From the NCBI GenBank assembly GCA_036005125.1, contig DASYQV010000047.1:1-10698 (forward strand): DNA of 10,698 nt. The letters run 5' to 3'. The notes under the pieces were generated by a model. It did not search any database. It saw only the letters and a list, made by a program, of their open reading frames with translations, and was not told where the DNA came from. A program made the translations under genes and the position numbers. Of the stretch, positions 1-5,846 are shown one piece after another (within the stretch, counting starts at the first letter, position 1; each line of letters begins with the position of its first letter). Origin of the DNA: DASYQV01 sp036005125. GTDB lineage: Bacteria > Acidobacteriota > Vicinamibacteria > Vicinamibacterales > UBA2999.

Positions 1-1859
1 GTGACCGTCATCATGAAACGCGTCCAGAGCGGCACCGCCAGCTGCGCGGCATAGCCGCCCTGCATGATCATGCGAGGCTGGTCGTACCCCACCCAGACGC
101 CGGTCACGAGCGTCGGCGTGTATCCAATGAACCAGGCATCGCGATAGTCGTTCGTCGTGCCGGTTTTTCCCGCTGCCGGAAGATTGAATCCAAGCCTTCG
201 GACCTGGGCTCCTGTCCCTGCGTTCACCACATCCTCGAGCATCGACGTGATGAGATACGCCGTTGCAGGTCTGACAACCGCCTGAGCGGTCGCTTCCGAT
301 TCGTAAAGGACCTGACCGGAGCTGCTCGTGACGCGGCGGACGAGCGACGGCGGCACGAGCTTTCCTTCGTTCGCAAACGCGCCGAACGCGGATACCAGCG
401 ACAGCATCGTCACTTCTCCGGATCCGAGCGCAACCGACGGCACCTGCGGCATGCCGGGCATGCCGAAGCGTTCCGCGTACTGCACGGCGGCGGCCACTCC
501 GACGTCCTCGATCATCCGGACCGCCGCGCGATTGCTCGACATCCGCAGCGCCGCGCGCATCGTGAGCGCATCGCCTTCGAGGTGCGCATCTGCGGGCGCC
601 CAGCCGCCGCCTGCCGTCACGACGGGCGCGCTCAGGTCGTGAAGGACCGTCGCCGGAGTGAAGCCCTGCTCCAGGGCCGCCGCGTAGACGAACGGCTTGA
701 AGGCCGACCCCGGCTGGCGCTGGGCCTGCGTCACGCGATCGAACCGGCTCTGGTCGAAGGCCCGGCCGCCGACGAGCGCGCGCACCTCGCCGGTGCGCGG
801 ATCGAGCGCAACGAGCGCCGCCTGCAGCGGGTCGGTTGCGGCACGCTGCCGTCCGCGGCGACCCTGCCGCTGTTCGATCTCGGCGAGCGCGCGCGCGACT
901 TCAGCCTCCGCGGCCTTCTGCATGTCCAGGTCGAGGGTCGTCTCGACCGTGAGCCCCTCCCGGTAGACCCGGTCCCATCCAAACCGATCGACGATCTGCT
1001 TGCGAACGTCCTCCTTGAAGTACTGTCCGTACGCCTCCTCCCGGCGCAGCGCGTCGTTCACCTTCAGGGGCTGTCGCCGCGCCTCTACATATGCAGGCCG
1101 ATCGATCAGGCCCGCATCGAGCATCACGCGCAGCACGAGATTGCGGCGCGCGAGCGCCCGCTGCGGGCTCGCGGTTGGCGCATACGCCGACGGCGATTTC
1201 ACGAGCCCGGCGATCAAGGCCGCTTCCGCGAGGTGCAGGTCCGTCGCATGCTTGCCGAAATACCCGAGCGAGGCCGCTTCCACTCCGTACAGACCGTCGC
1301 CGAAGTACGCCTTGTTCAGATAGAGCTCGAGGATCTCGTCCTTGCTGAACGCACGCTCGAGGCGCGTCGCGACGACAATCTCCTGCAGCTTTCGGCGGAC
1401 TGTCTTGTCGGGCGAGAGGAACGCCAGCTTGGCGAGCTGCTGCGTGATCGTGCTGCCGCCCTGCTCGGCACGGCCTGCGAGCAGGTTCCTCCAGCCGGCG
1501 CCGAGCACGCGAATCAGGTCGAACCCGCCGTGCTCGTAGAAGCGCTGATCCTCGATCGCGACAAGTGCGCGGACGAGCTCCGGAGAAACCTTCCCGAGCG
1601 GTACGGGCAGCCGCTGCTCCTGAAAGATTGTGAAGGCGTGCCGTCCCTTCACGTCGACGAGCGTCGTCGCGCGCGCCATGGAGCCAACGGCGCGCACCGC
1701 CTGCGAGTCCGGCAGGTCCGCGACCGCCTGATAAACAAAACCGATCGACGCGGCCACAGCGAGAAAGAGGGCGAGACCGAGCGCGATCACACTCGACACG
1801 AACAGTCGGGGTCGCACACGAATCACGGCCAGAAGACGGGTCCGGATTGGCAGAGGCAC
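1..1859 (-). CDS. Class A penicillin-binding protein (bifunctional transglycosylase/transpeptidase), 3' end cut by window
   Basis: This enzyme polymerises and cross-links peptidoglycan from lipid II on the outer face of the inner membrane. About 619 residues are visible. A basic N-terminus is followed by one membrane anchor (about residues 20-45). The GT51 domain carries EDQRFYEH (catalytic Glu about 103), GGSTITQQ, RRKLQE and the ILELYLNKAYFG motif. The transpeptidase domain carries SAFK (nucleophile Ser about 385, bases 705-707), SSN (about 441-443, bases 531-539) and KTGTT (Lys about 565, bases 165-167). All catalytic motifs are intact, and only the C-terminal tail is missing beyond base 1. 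The start is uncertain. No ATG precedes the anchor, an in-frame stop lies at 1923-1925, and the candidates are GTG at 1898, 1859 and 1826, none with a good Shine-Dalgarno sequence. I chose 1859 arbitrarily between them. The family is certain, but the paralogue (PBP1a, 1b or 1c) is not. Confidence 0.93.
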   Translation of the reverse strand, partial: MPLPIRTRLLAVIRVRPRLFVSSVIALGLALFLAVAASIGFVYQAVADLPDSQAVRAVGSMARATTLVDVKGRHAFTIFQEQRLPVPLGKVSPELVRALVAIEDQRFYEHGGFDLIRVLGAGWRNLLAGRAEQGGSTITQQLAKLAFLSPDKTVRRKLQEIVVATRLERAFSKDEILELYLNKAYFGDGLYGVEAASLGYFGKHATDLHLAEAALIAGLVKSPSAYAPTASPQRALARRNLVLRVMLDAGLIDRPAYVEARRQPLKVNDALRREEAYGQYFKEDVRKQIVDRFGWDRVYREGLTVETTLDLDMQKAAEAEVARALAEIEQRQGRRGRQRAATDPLQAALVALDPRTGEVRALVGGRAFDQSRFDRVTQAQRQPGSAFKPFVYAAALEQGFTPATVLHDLSAPVVTAGGGWAPADAHLEGDALTMRAALRMSSNRAAVRMIEDVGVAAAVQYAERFGMPGMPQVPSVALGSGEVTMLSLVSAFGAFANEGKLVPPSLVRRVTSSSGQVLYESEATAQAVVRPATAYLITSMLEDVVNAGTGAQVRRLGFNLPAAGKTGTTNDYRDAWFIGYTPTLVTGVWVGYDQPRMIMQGGYAAQLAVPLWTRFMMTV

Positions 1860-1995
1860 GCACGTCGAGGGGCAATGGTCGTGCCAGAGGGCGATCACGG
1901 AGGTGCACCCGTATAGGCGCGTTCAAATCGTGATCTGCCCTTCGCCGGGGATAACAGGAGTGTAAGAATGTCCCTCGTGTTGTCACGGGGCATAG

Positions 1996-2259
1996 CAGGC
2001 ATCAGGCATCAGGTTTCAGGTATCAGGGCGGTCTCAGGGATCAGGCATCAGGTATCAGACATCAGGGCTATGCTCGCCGCCAGAAACCTGATCCCTGAGA
2101 CAGCACTGATGCCTGATACCTGAGCACTGGAGCCTGAGACAGCCCTGATGCTGATACCTGAGCCCTGGTGCCTGAGACAGCCCTGATGCCTGATGCCTGA
2201 TACCTGATGCCTGATACCTGATGCCTGATACCTGATGCCTGATACCTGATGCCTGTTAG
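1996..2259. repeat. Heptanucleotide repeat array (CTGATRC type) with inverted arms
   Basis: The gap between the PBP and SnoaL-like genes is almost wholly filled by a degenerate 7-nt repeat. The left arm (about 1996-2067) reads as GGCATCA/GGTATCA units. After a non-repeat centre (about 2068-2085), the right arm (about 2086-2259) carries the reverse complement. The right end is the most regular part: ten consecutive units from 2183 to 2252, mostly alternating CTGATGC and CTGATAC, so a 14-nt double unit. The arms can pair; 2031-2045 and 2087-2101 are a perfect 15-nt inverted match. Between 2094 and about 2209 a higher-order unit of 38-39 bp beginning CCTGAGACAG occurs three times (2094, 2133, 2171). 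Cyanobacterial heptanucleotide STRRs are the closest described analogue I know. A minus-strand reading frame through the array repeats a 7-residue motif only because the 21-nt period preserves frame, and I do not regard it as a gene. Confidence 0.9.
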
Positions 2260-2264
2260 GGGCC

Positions 2265-2783
2265 TCAATCAGATTTCGGGAGCGGCGCGTCGGGGCCGTC
2301 TGGCCGGAAGACGCGCGACTTGAATCGCCATCCTTCAGGAGTCTTGACGAACGTATCGTGATAGACCCCGAACAAGGTGGTCTGGACCGGCTTCGAGGCG
2401 TCCCGGCGTTCGACCTGCACCATGTATGCGGTTCCCCTGGCGCCTTCGGGAGTGGGAAAGAGGAGAAAATTCGAGTTCACGTGGCGGATGCCAAAGGACT
2501 GGTTCTTTCGAATCCTTTCGTAGAACTCCTGCAGCGCTTTCCGGCCGGTGTGCTTCTGACCCCTGACCTCGAACGAGCCGTCAGGCGCAAACAGCCACGA
2601 GGCGTCCCGCTCCGAGCCGGGATCGACGTCCCGCGTGTAGTAGCCGTACAGCTGTTGAATCTCGAGATAATCCTGCGGCGACAACATCGGCGTCGAGGTC
2701 TTCTGTTGCTGGGCGTACAACCAGACGCCGCCGCTGATCACGACAATCGCGCCAACAATGGGCAGGGCGGTCACGGCTCGCAT
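2265..2783 (-). CDS. Exported or membrane-anchored SnoaL/NTF2-like protein
   Basis: This is a 172-residue protein. Residues 6-24 form a hydrophobic N-terminal segment ending near WLYAQQQ, either a signal peptide or an anchor, so the domain should sit outside the cytoplasm. Residues about 35-165 look like a SnoaL_4/NTF2-like cone fold: a helix with DYLEIQQLYGYYTRDVD, then DASWLFAPDGSFEV, GRKALQEFYERI, RHVNSNFLLFP, and a closing strand with GVYHDTFVKTPEGWRFKSRVF. That order is typical of small SnoaL-like domains, which are often putative isomerases or hydratases of unknown substrate. The start ATG at 2781-2783 is supported by an AAAGGAGA ribosome site just upstream; reading further upstream has no support. 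It is divergent from the carboxymuconolactone-decarboxylase-like gene, and the pairing of two small-molecule enzyme folds hints at a shared pathway. The substrate cannot be predicted. The heptad array begins 5 bp past the stop. Confidence 0.85.
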   Translation of the reverse strand: MRAVTALPIVGAIVVISGGVWLYAQQQKTSTPMLSPQDYLEIQQLYGYYTRDVDPGSERDASWLFAPDGSFEVRGQKHTGRKALQEFYERIRKNQSFGIRHVNSNFLLFPTPEGARGTAYMVQVERRDASKPVQTTLFGVYHDTFVKTPEGWRFKSRVFRPDGPDAPLPKSD

Positions 2784-2802
2784 AGCATCTCCTTTGAAAT
2801 CG

Positions 2803-2822
2803 CCTCTCCCGGAAGGGAGAGG
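2803..2822. other. Perfect 8-bp hairpin in the presumed 5' leader of the SnoaL-like gene
   Basis: CCTCTCCC and GGGAGAGG flank a 4-nt loop (GGAA on the plus strand, TTCC on the minus strand). The hairpin ends about 6 bp before the AAAGGAGA ribosome site of the minus-strand SnoaL-like gene. It lies between that site and the proposed promoter at 2842-2870. In the minus-strand transcript it could influence translation or message stability. No uridine tract follows, so it does not look like a terminator. Confidence 0.5.
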
Positions 2823-2841
2823 ATCGGTCAAAGCGCCGGGC

Positions 2842-2870
2842 ATGCTACACCGCTCGTGCGGCAGCCGCAA
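2842..2870 (-). promoter_or_regulatory. Possible sigma70-type promoter for the SnoaL-like gene
   Basis: Read on the minus strand, a TTGCGG hexamer (2870-2865) and a TAGCAT hexamer (2847-2842) are separated by exactly 17 bp. TAGCAT matches the -10 consensus at four of six positions, and TTGCGG matches the -35 at three of six. Transcription would start about 50 bp before the ATG and include the hairpin at 2803-2822. In a GC-rich genome this is only suggestive. Confidence 0.3.
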
Positions 2871-2976
2871 CGGCTCTTTCCGCGCGCGAAGAGCGCCGCG
2901 GACACGCGCGCAGTGAGTGTCATCGGCCGGCATGTTCTCAACTACTATTACCCCGGCGTCATGACGGAGGCTGCTT

Positions 2977-3603
2977 ATGAAGACTGCTGTTGCCATCGTC
3001 GCAGGTGTACTGGCCGCACTATTCGTGGATGCGCCACGCATCGGTCGTGCGGTCCAGAATGGCGGCATTGAATCTTCCCCGGTGAAACGAGTCGAAGCGT
3101 TCACACGCCTCACGACAACACGAATCAAACCCCGCGAAGGTGCCGCGAGCGGTACGCAGGCACTCTGTCCCGCCGATCTGGACATGTGTCGCAAGTTCTC
3201 GGCGTTCACCTCTCACTTCGTGAACGGTTACACCATCCCTCTCCGCGAGAAGGAGCTGTTGATCCTTCGAACCGCATGGTTGTCTCGCGGCAACTACATC
3301 TGGGGTCGCCACAACATCACAGGCAAAAAAGCCGGACTCACCGACGAGGAAATCTCACGAGTGACCAGGGGACCGGACGCGAAGGAGTGGAGCGCGTTCG
3401 ATGCGGTGCTCCTGCGGGCGGCGGACGAATTACATCGGAGCCGTTTCGTGAGCGACGCGACGTGGAGCTCACTCGGGCAGCGCTACAGCGAGAATCAGCG
3501 CGTGGAGGTGGTGCTGATTGTCGGGAACTACACGCTCCTGGCCATGTTCCAGAACAGCCTGGGTCTGCAGTTGGAGCCTGGAGTCAAGGGACTTCCGGAC
3601 TGA
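2977..3603 (+). CDS. Exported carboxymuconolactone decarboxylase (CMD/AhpD-like) family protein
   Basis: This 208-residue protein has a hydrophobic N-terminal segment (about residues 3-18), suggesting export or membrane anchoring. The CMD-like all-helical domain follows (about 70-200): LREKELLILRTAWL at about 89-102, NYIWGRHN at 106-113, KAGLTDEEISRV at 118-129, FDAVLLRAADELHRSRFVSDATW at 141-163, and a closing VGNYTLLAMFQNSLG at 182-196. From memory of this subfamily, the helix before the WG-H motif usually reads like WLC-AEYEWGHH. Here the Cys and the first Glu positions are Ser103 and Asn106, and there is no AhpD CxxC. Classical decarboxylase or peroxidase-reductase chemistry is therefore doubtful. 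Cys64 and Cys71 could form a disulfide if the protein is periplasmic. GGAGG sits 6 bp before the ATG. The gene is divergent from the SnoaL-like gene and probably monocistronic. Family assignment is good; function is unknown. Confidence 0.85.
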   Translation: MKTAVAIVAGVLAALFVDAPRIGRAVQNGGIESSPVKRVEAFTRLTTTRIKPREGAASGTQALCPADLDMCRKFSAFTSHFVNGYTIPLREKELLILRTAWLSRGNYIWGRHNITGKKAGLTDEEISRVTRGPDAKEWSAFDAVLLRAADELHRSRFVSDATWSSLGQRYSENQRVEVVLIVGNYTLLAMFQNSLGLQLEPGVKGLPD

Positions 3604-3735
3604 AAGTCAGTGCCCGGTGGCAGTCAAATTGGGTGTAAGCTGATGCCTCCGAACCGGCGCTCGGTCAGGCGCAGGACTATCTGACGAGCATCTGGGGACG
3701 CTTCGACTCGGGCAGGCGCTAGAAGGAGGTCGGCC

Positions 3736-4779
3736 ATGCGCGTTCGGCATCTTGCAGCACTCGGGGCGCTATCCTTTGTGATCGGCGCAGGGTTGCTGGT
3801 CGTCATCGTCTCCGGTCAGACTCCGGGGTCAGCCGCGGCGTTCAAGACCCCTTGGGGTGAGCCGGATTTGAACGGGATCTGGCAGGTCGGCTACGTGTTC
3901 ACCCCGTTGGAGCGACCCAAGGAGCTCGCGGGGAAAGAGTTCCTGACGGAAGAGGAAGTCGTTCAACTGGAAAAGGAGCACGCCGCCAAGTTCGGCGGTG
4001 ATGGCGCCGGCGGCCGCGCCCGCGCCAAGCGGGGTACAGAGGAAGACGTTGCCGGCGCGTACAACCAGGTCTTCAGCAGGGGCGGCGCGCACGAGAAGGT
4101 GATCCGCACGAAGCGGACCTCGTTCGTCGTGGATCCACCGGACGGGCGGATTCCGCCGCGGACGCCCGAAGGGCAGAAGCGCCTCGAAGATCTCCGACGA
4201 AACGCGCCGAATGAGGCCGGGCCTGGCGGGATCGCCGACCATCCCGAACAGCGCCGGAACGACCGCTGCATCGGCACGATCATGCCGTTCATCAAAGGCG
4301 TGTCGTCGGGAGCCCGTCGCATCGTCCAGTCAAAGGGTGTGGTCTCCATTTTCATGGAGGACGGACACGCCGGCGGCGCCTTCCGGATCATTCCCGTCGG
4401 CAATCAGCCGCCGCTGCCCCCGCGCATCCGACAGTACCATGGCGACTCGCGCGCCCGGTGGGACGGTGACACGCTGGTCGTCGATGTGACGAATTTCTCC
4501 GACAAGACCAACTTCGAGGGCGCGGGTGAAAACCTGCATCTGACCGAGCGGTACACGCGGACGGGTCCCGATCTGCTGGTGTACCGCATCACGGTCGAGG
4601 ATCCGACGACCTTCACGCGCCCGTGGACGATCGAGCTGCCTCTGACGAAACTGGACGAGAAGGCCAATCAGATCTACGAGTCGGCGTGTCACGAGGGGAA
4701 TTACGCGCTGACGAGCATTCTCGCGGGCGCGCGCGCGCTCGAGCGCGAGAAGGCAGGCCTGACTCGACCGTCGCGGTAA
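3736..4779 (+). CDS. Exported protein of an unnamed CHEGNY-motif family
   Basis: This 347-residue protein has a clear signal peptide (residues about 1-28, hydrophobic core then VSGQT). The mature part opens with TPWGEPDLNGIW (38-49) and TPLERPKELAGKEFLTEEE (56-74), then a Lys/Glu/Gly-rich stretch that looks flexible (75-105). Later motifs are RTSFVVDPPDGRIP (127-140), NDRCIG (175-180), RIIPVGNQPPLP, RWDGDTLVVDVTNFSDKTNF (241-260), LHLTERYTR (268-276), YRITVEDPTTFTRPWT (283-298) and ESACHEGNYAL (315-325). I recognise this pattern from many paralogous hypothetical secreted proteins in Acidobacteriota genomes, but I know of no assigned function. The repeated TLVVDVTNF and LTERYTR strands suggest an all-beta fold. 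Two conserved cysteines (178, 318) may pair. A strong AGGAGGT site lies 6 bp upstream of the ATG. It is probably transcribed alone. Confidence 0.88.
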   Translation: MRVRHLAALGALSFVIGAGLLVVIVSGQTPGSAAAFKTPWGEPDLNGIWQVGYVFTPLERPKELAGKEFLTEEEVVQLEKEHAAKFGGDGAGGRARAKRGTEEDVAGAYNQVFSRGGAHEKVIRTKRTSFVVDPPDGRIPPRTPEGQKRLEDLRRNAPNEAGPGGIADHPEQRRNDRCIGTIMPFIKGVSSGARRIVQSKGVVSIFMEDGHAGGAFRIIPVGNQPPLPPRIRQYHGDSRARWDGDTLVVDVTNFSDKTNFEGAGENLHLTERYTRTGPDLLVYRITVEDPTTFTRPWTIELPLTKLDEKANQIYESACHEGNYALTSILAGARALEREKAGLTRPSR

Positions 4780-4790
4780 ATCGTGCTCGC

Positions 4791-4856
4791 ACGTAGGCCG
4801 GGTCTTCAGATCTGGCGCAGGAGGCATGGGGCCGCATCTAAAGATGCGGCCTACGT
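4791..4856. repeat. Inverted pair of GTAG-headed palindromes (REP/REPIN-like element)
   Basis: Outer arms ACGTAGGCC (4791-4799) and GGCCTACGT (4848-4856) are perfect inverted repeats. Inside lie two hairpins. The first is 4797-4816 region GCCGGGTCT/AGATCTGGC, fully paired if two G-U pairs are allowed in RNA. The second is GGCCGCATCT/AGATGCGGCC (4830-4839 and 4842-4851), a perfect 10-bp palindrome around AA. Each hairpin is preceded on its own strand by GTAG (4793-4796 on plus, 4854-4851 on minus). A GTAG head followed by an imperfect palindrome, in inverted pairs, is the described form of REP sequences and REPINs/BIMEs mobilised by RAYT transposases. No RAYT gene is present here. The element lies between convergent genes, just past the stop of the CHEGNY-family gene, and may also act as a two-way terminator. 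Confidence 0.7.
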
Positions 4857-4877
4857 ACTCAGGGCCTACGTACTCAG
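4848..4877. repeat. Exact 15-bp tandem duplication running into the ABC gene stop codon
   Basis: GGCCTACGTACTCAG occurs twice head to tail (4848-4862 and 4863-4877). The first copy shares its GGCCTACG with the right outer arm of the REP-like element, so the duplication contains another GTAG head on the minus strand. The second copy contains the TGA stop codon (4876-4874) of the minus-strand ABC ATPase gene. Confidence 0.85.
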
Positions 4878-5680
4878 GCCCGCGCGAAGTAGCGGCTGCC
4901 GACCTCATCGAGCGTGATCGAAGCGTCGAAGAGCGCGCTCAGATTCGCGGCTGTCAGGATCGACCGCTTGTCCCCCGCGCGAACGACGCACCCGTTCTTC
5001 AACAGCACCACCTGCTCGATCTCCGGAATGATGTCCTCGACATGGTGCGTGACGAGGACGACGGTCGTGCCCGTCCGGGCAATGACGCTCACGTGCTCGA
5101 GAAACCGGTGACGCGCCACCAGATCCAGGCCGGCTGTCGGCTCGTCCAACACCAACGCCTGGGGCGACGTGACGAGCGCGCGCGCGATGAGAACCCGGCG
5201 CGCCTCGCCTGTCGACATCTCGTTGAGCCGCTTCGCGCGAAGGTGCAAGGCACCGACGCGCTCGAGCGCTTCAGCGCTACGAAGGCGCATCGACTCCGTC
5301 ACGGCGTCCTTCCGCACGATGCCGTAGGTGCCGAGCATTCCCGAGAGCACGGCCTCCTCTCCGCCGATGTAGCCCTCGCTGTTGCCGTTGACGAAACGAT
5401 GGTGGAGCTCTTGAGACACCACGCCGATGCGCGGGCGAAGCTCGAAGATGTTCCATCGCGAGCCGCCGAAGATTTCAACCGGCGGTGTGCCGTCGCTGGC
5501 CACCGCGGCGTCTTGACATGTCAGCAGGTTGATGAGCGACGTCTTCCCGGCTCCGTTCGGTCCAAGAATCGCGGTGTGTTGACCGGCGCAAATCGTCAGG
5601 GACAAGCGGTCCAGAACGGCCTTGCCGTTTTTGACCACCGTCGCATCGGTCAGTTTCAGCACGGGCTGTCGGTCGGGCAT
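4874..5680 (-). CDS. ABC transporter ATP-binding protein, orphan (ModF/YlmA-like)
   Basis: This is a single 268-residue ABC ATPase. Walker A is GPNGAGKTS (40-48), the Q-loop glutamine is about 90, the signature is MSTGE (155-159, in place of LSGGQ), Walker B is ALVLDE (175-180), the D-loop is AGLD (183-186) and the H-loop is His212 in THH. The catalytic machinery is complete. The MSTGE signature and general arrangement resemble single-domain relatives of ModF and YlmA rather than classic importer subunits. No permease or binding protein lies nearby, so the partner is unknown. It could serve a remote transporter or act as a soluble ABC protein. The start is ATG at 5680; a TTG three codons upstream (5689) is possible, and neither has a good ribosome site. 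The stop codon lies in the 15-bp tandem repeat. It is downstream of the SYLF gene on the same strand, 166 bp away, so co-transcription is possible. Confidence 0.88.
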   Translation of the reverse strand: MPDRQPVLKLTDATVVKNGKAVLDRLSLTICAGQHTAILGPNGAGKTSLINLLTCQDAAVASDGTPPVEIFGGSRWNIFELRPRIGVVSQELHHRFVNGNSEGYIGGEEAVLSGMLGTYGIVRKDAVTESMRLRSAEALERVGALHLRAKRLNEMSTGEARRVLIARALVTSPQALVLDEPTAGLDLVARHRFLEHVSVIARTGTTVVLVTHHVEDIIPEIEQVVLLKNGCVVRAGDKRSILTAANLSALFDASITLDEVGSRYFARA

Positions 5681-5768
5681 CCGGGGCAATCGTATAGCGA
5701 TTCCGCGATGGCCGAAAAGGACGCTCGAGGCTACTGCAATCCGTGCGGGCGGGAAGGACGTGGGCAGA

Positions 5769-5788
5769 GGGCCGGCTGGCGCCGGCCC
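5769..5788. terminator. GC-rich hairpin after the SYLF gene
   Basis: GGGCCGGC and GCCGGCCC (8-bp perfect stem) flank TGGC, in the 166-bp gap between the SYLF stop and the ABC gene start. No T tract follows on either strand, so intrinsic termination is uncertain. It may mark a partial terminator or simply be a stable intergenic hairpin. Confidence 0.35.
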
Positions 5789-5846
5789 GACTCTGACTGG
5801 TTCGCGCCGTGCGGCGGCGCCGGCGCGTACCTCTATTGCCGCGGTA

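Noticed and set aside
582..1916. Long plus-strand open frame (444 codons) opposite the penicillin-binding protein
   Set aside because: The opposite strand encodes a full set of PBP catalytic motifs. The plus-strand translation is Arg/Leu/Ala-rich with no domain pattern, as expected from the complement of GC-rich coding DNA.
901..1986. Minus-strand 361-codon open frame over the PBP gene
   Set aside because: It lies in a different frame from the recognisable PBP motifs and its translation is Arg-rich with no domain pattern.
1996..2259. CRISPR array
   Set aside because: Units are 7 nt with no unique spacers of 25-40 nt, both orientations are present, and there are no cas genes nearby.
2068..2268. 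Minus-strand 66-codon frame with repeated GIRYQAS-type heptapeptides
   Set aside because: The peptide repeat is simply the heptanucleotide array read over its 21-nt frame period. There is no ribosome site or conserved domain.
2265..3209. Longer 314-codon version of the SnoaL-like gene
   Set aside because: The extra N-terminal part overlaps the divergent CMD-like gene and its promoter region. The ATG at 2783 has a ribosome site and starts the hydrophobic segment.
4830..4851. Simple intrinsic terminator for the CHEGNY-family gene
   Set aside because: The stem is perfect, but no T tract follows on either strand. Its GTAG heads and inverted partner fit a REP-type pair better, although a termination role is not excluded.
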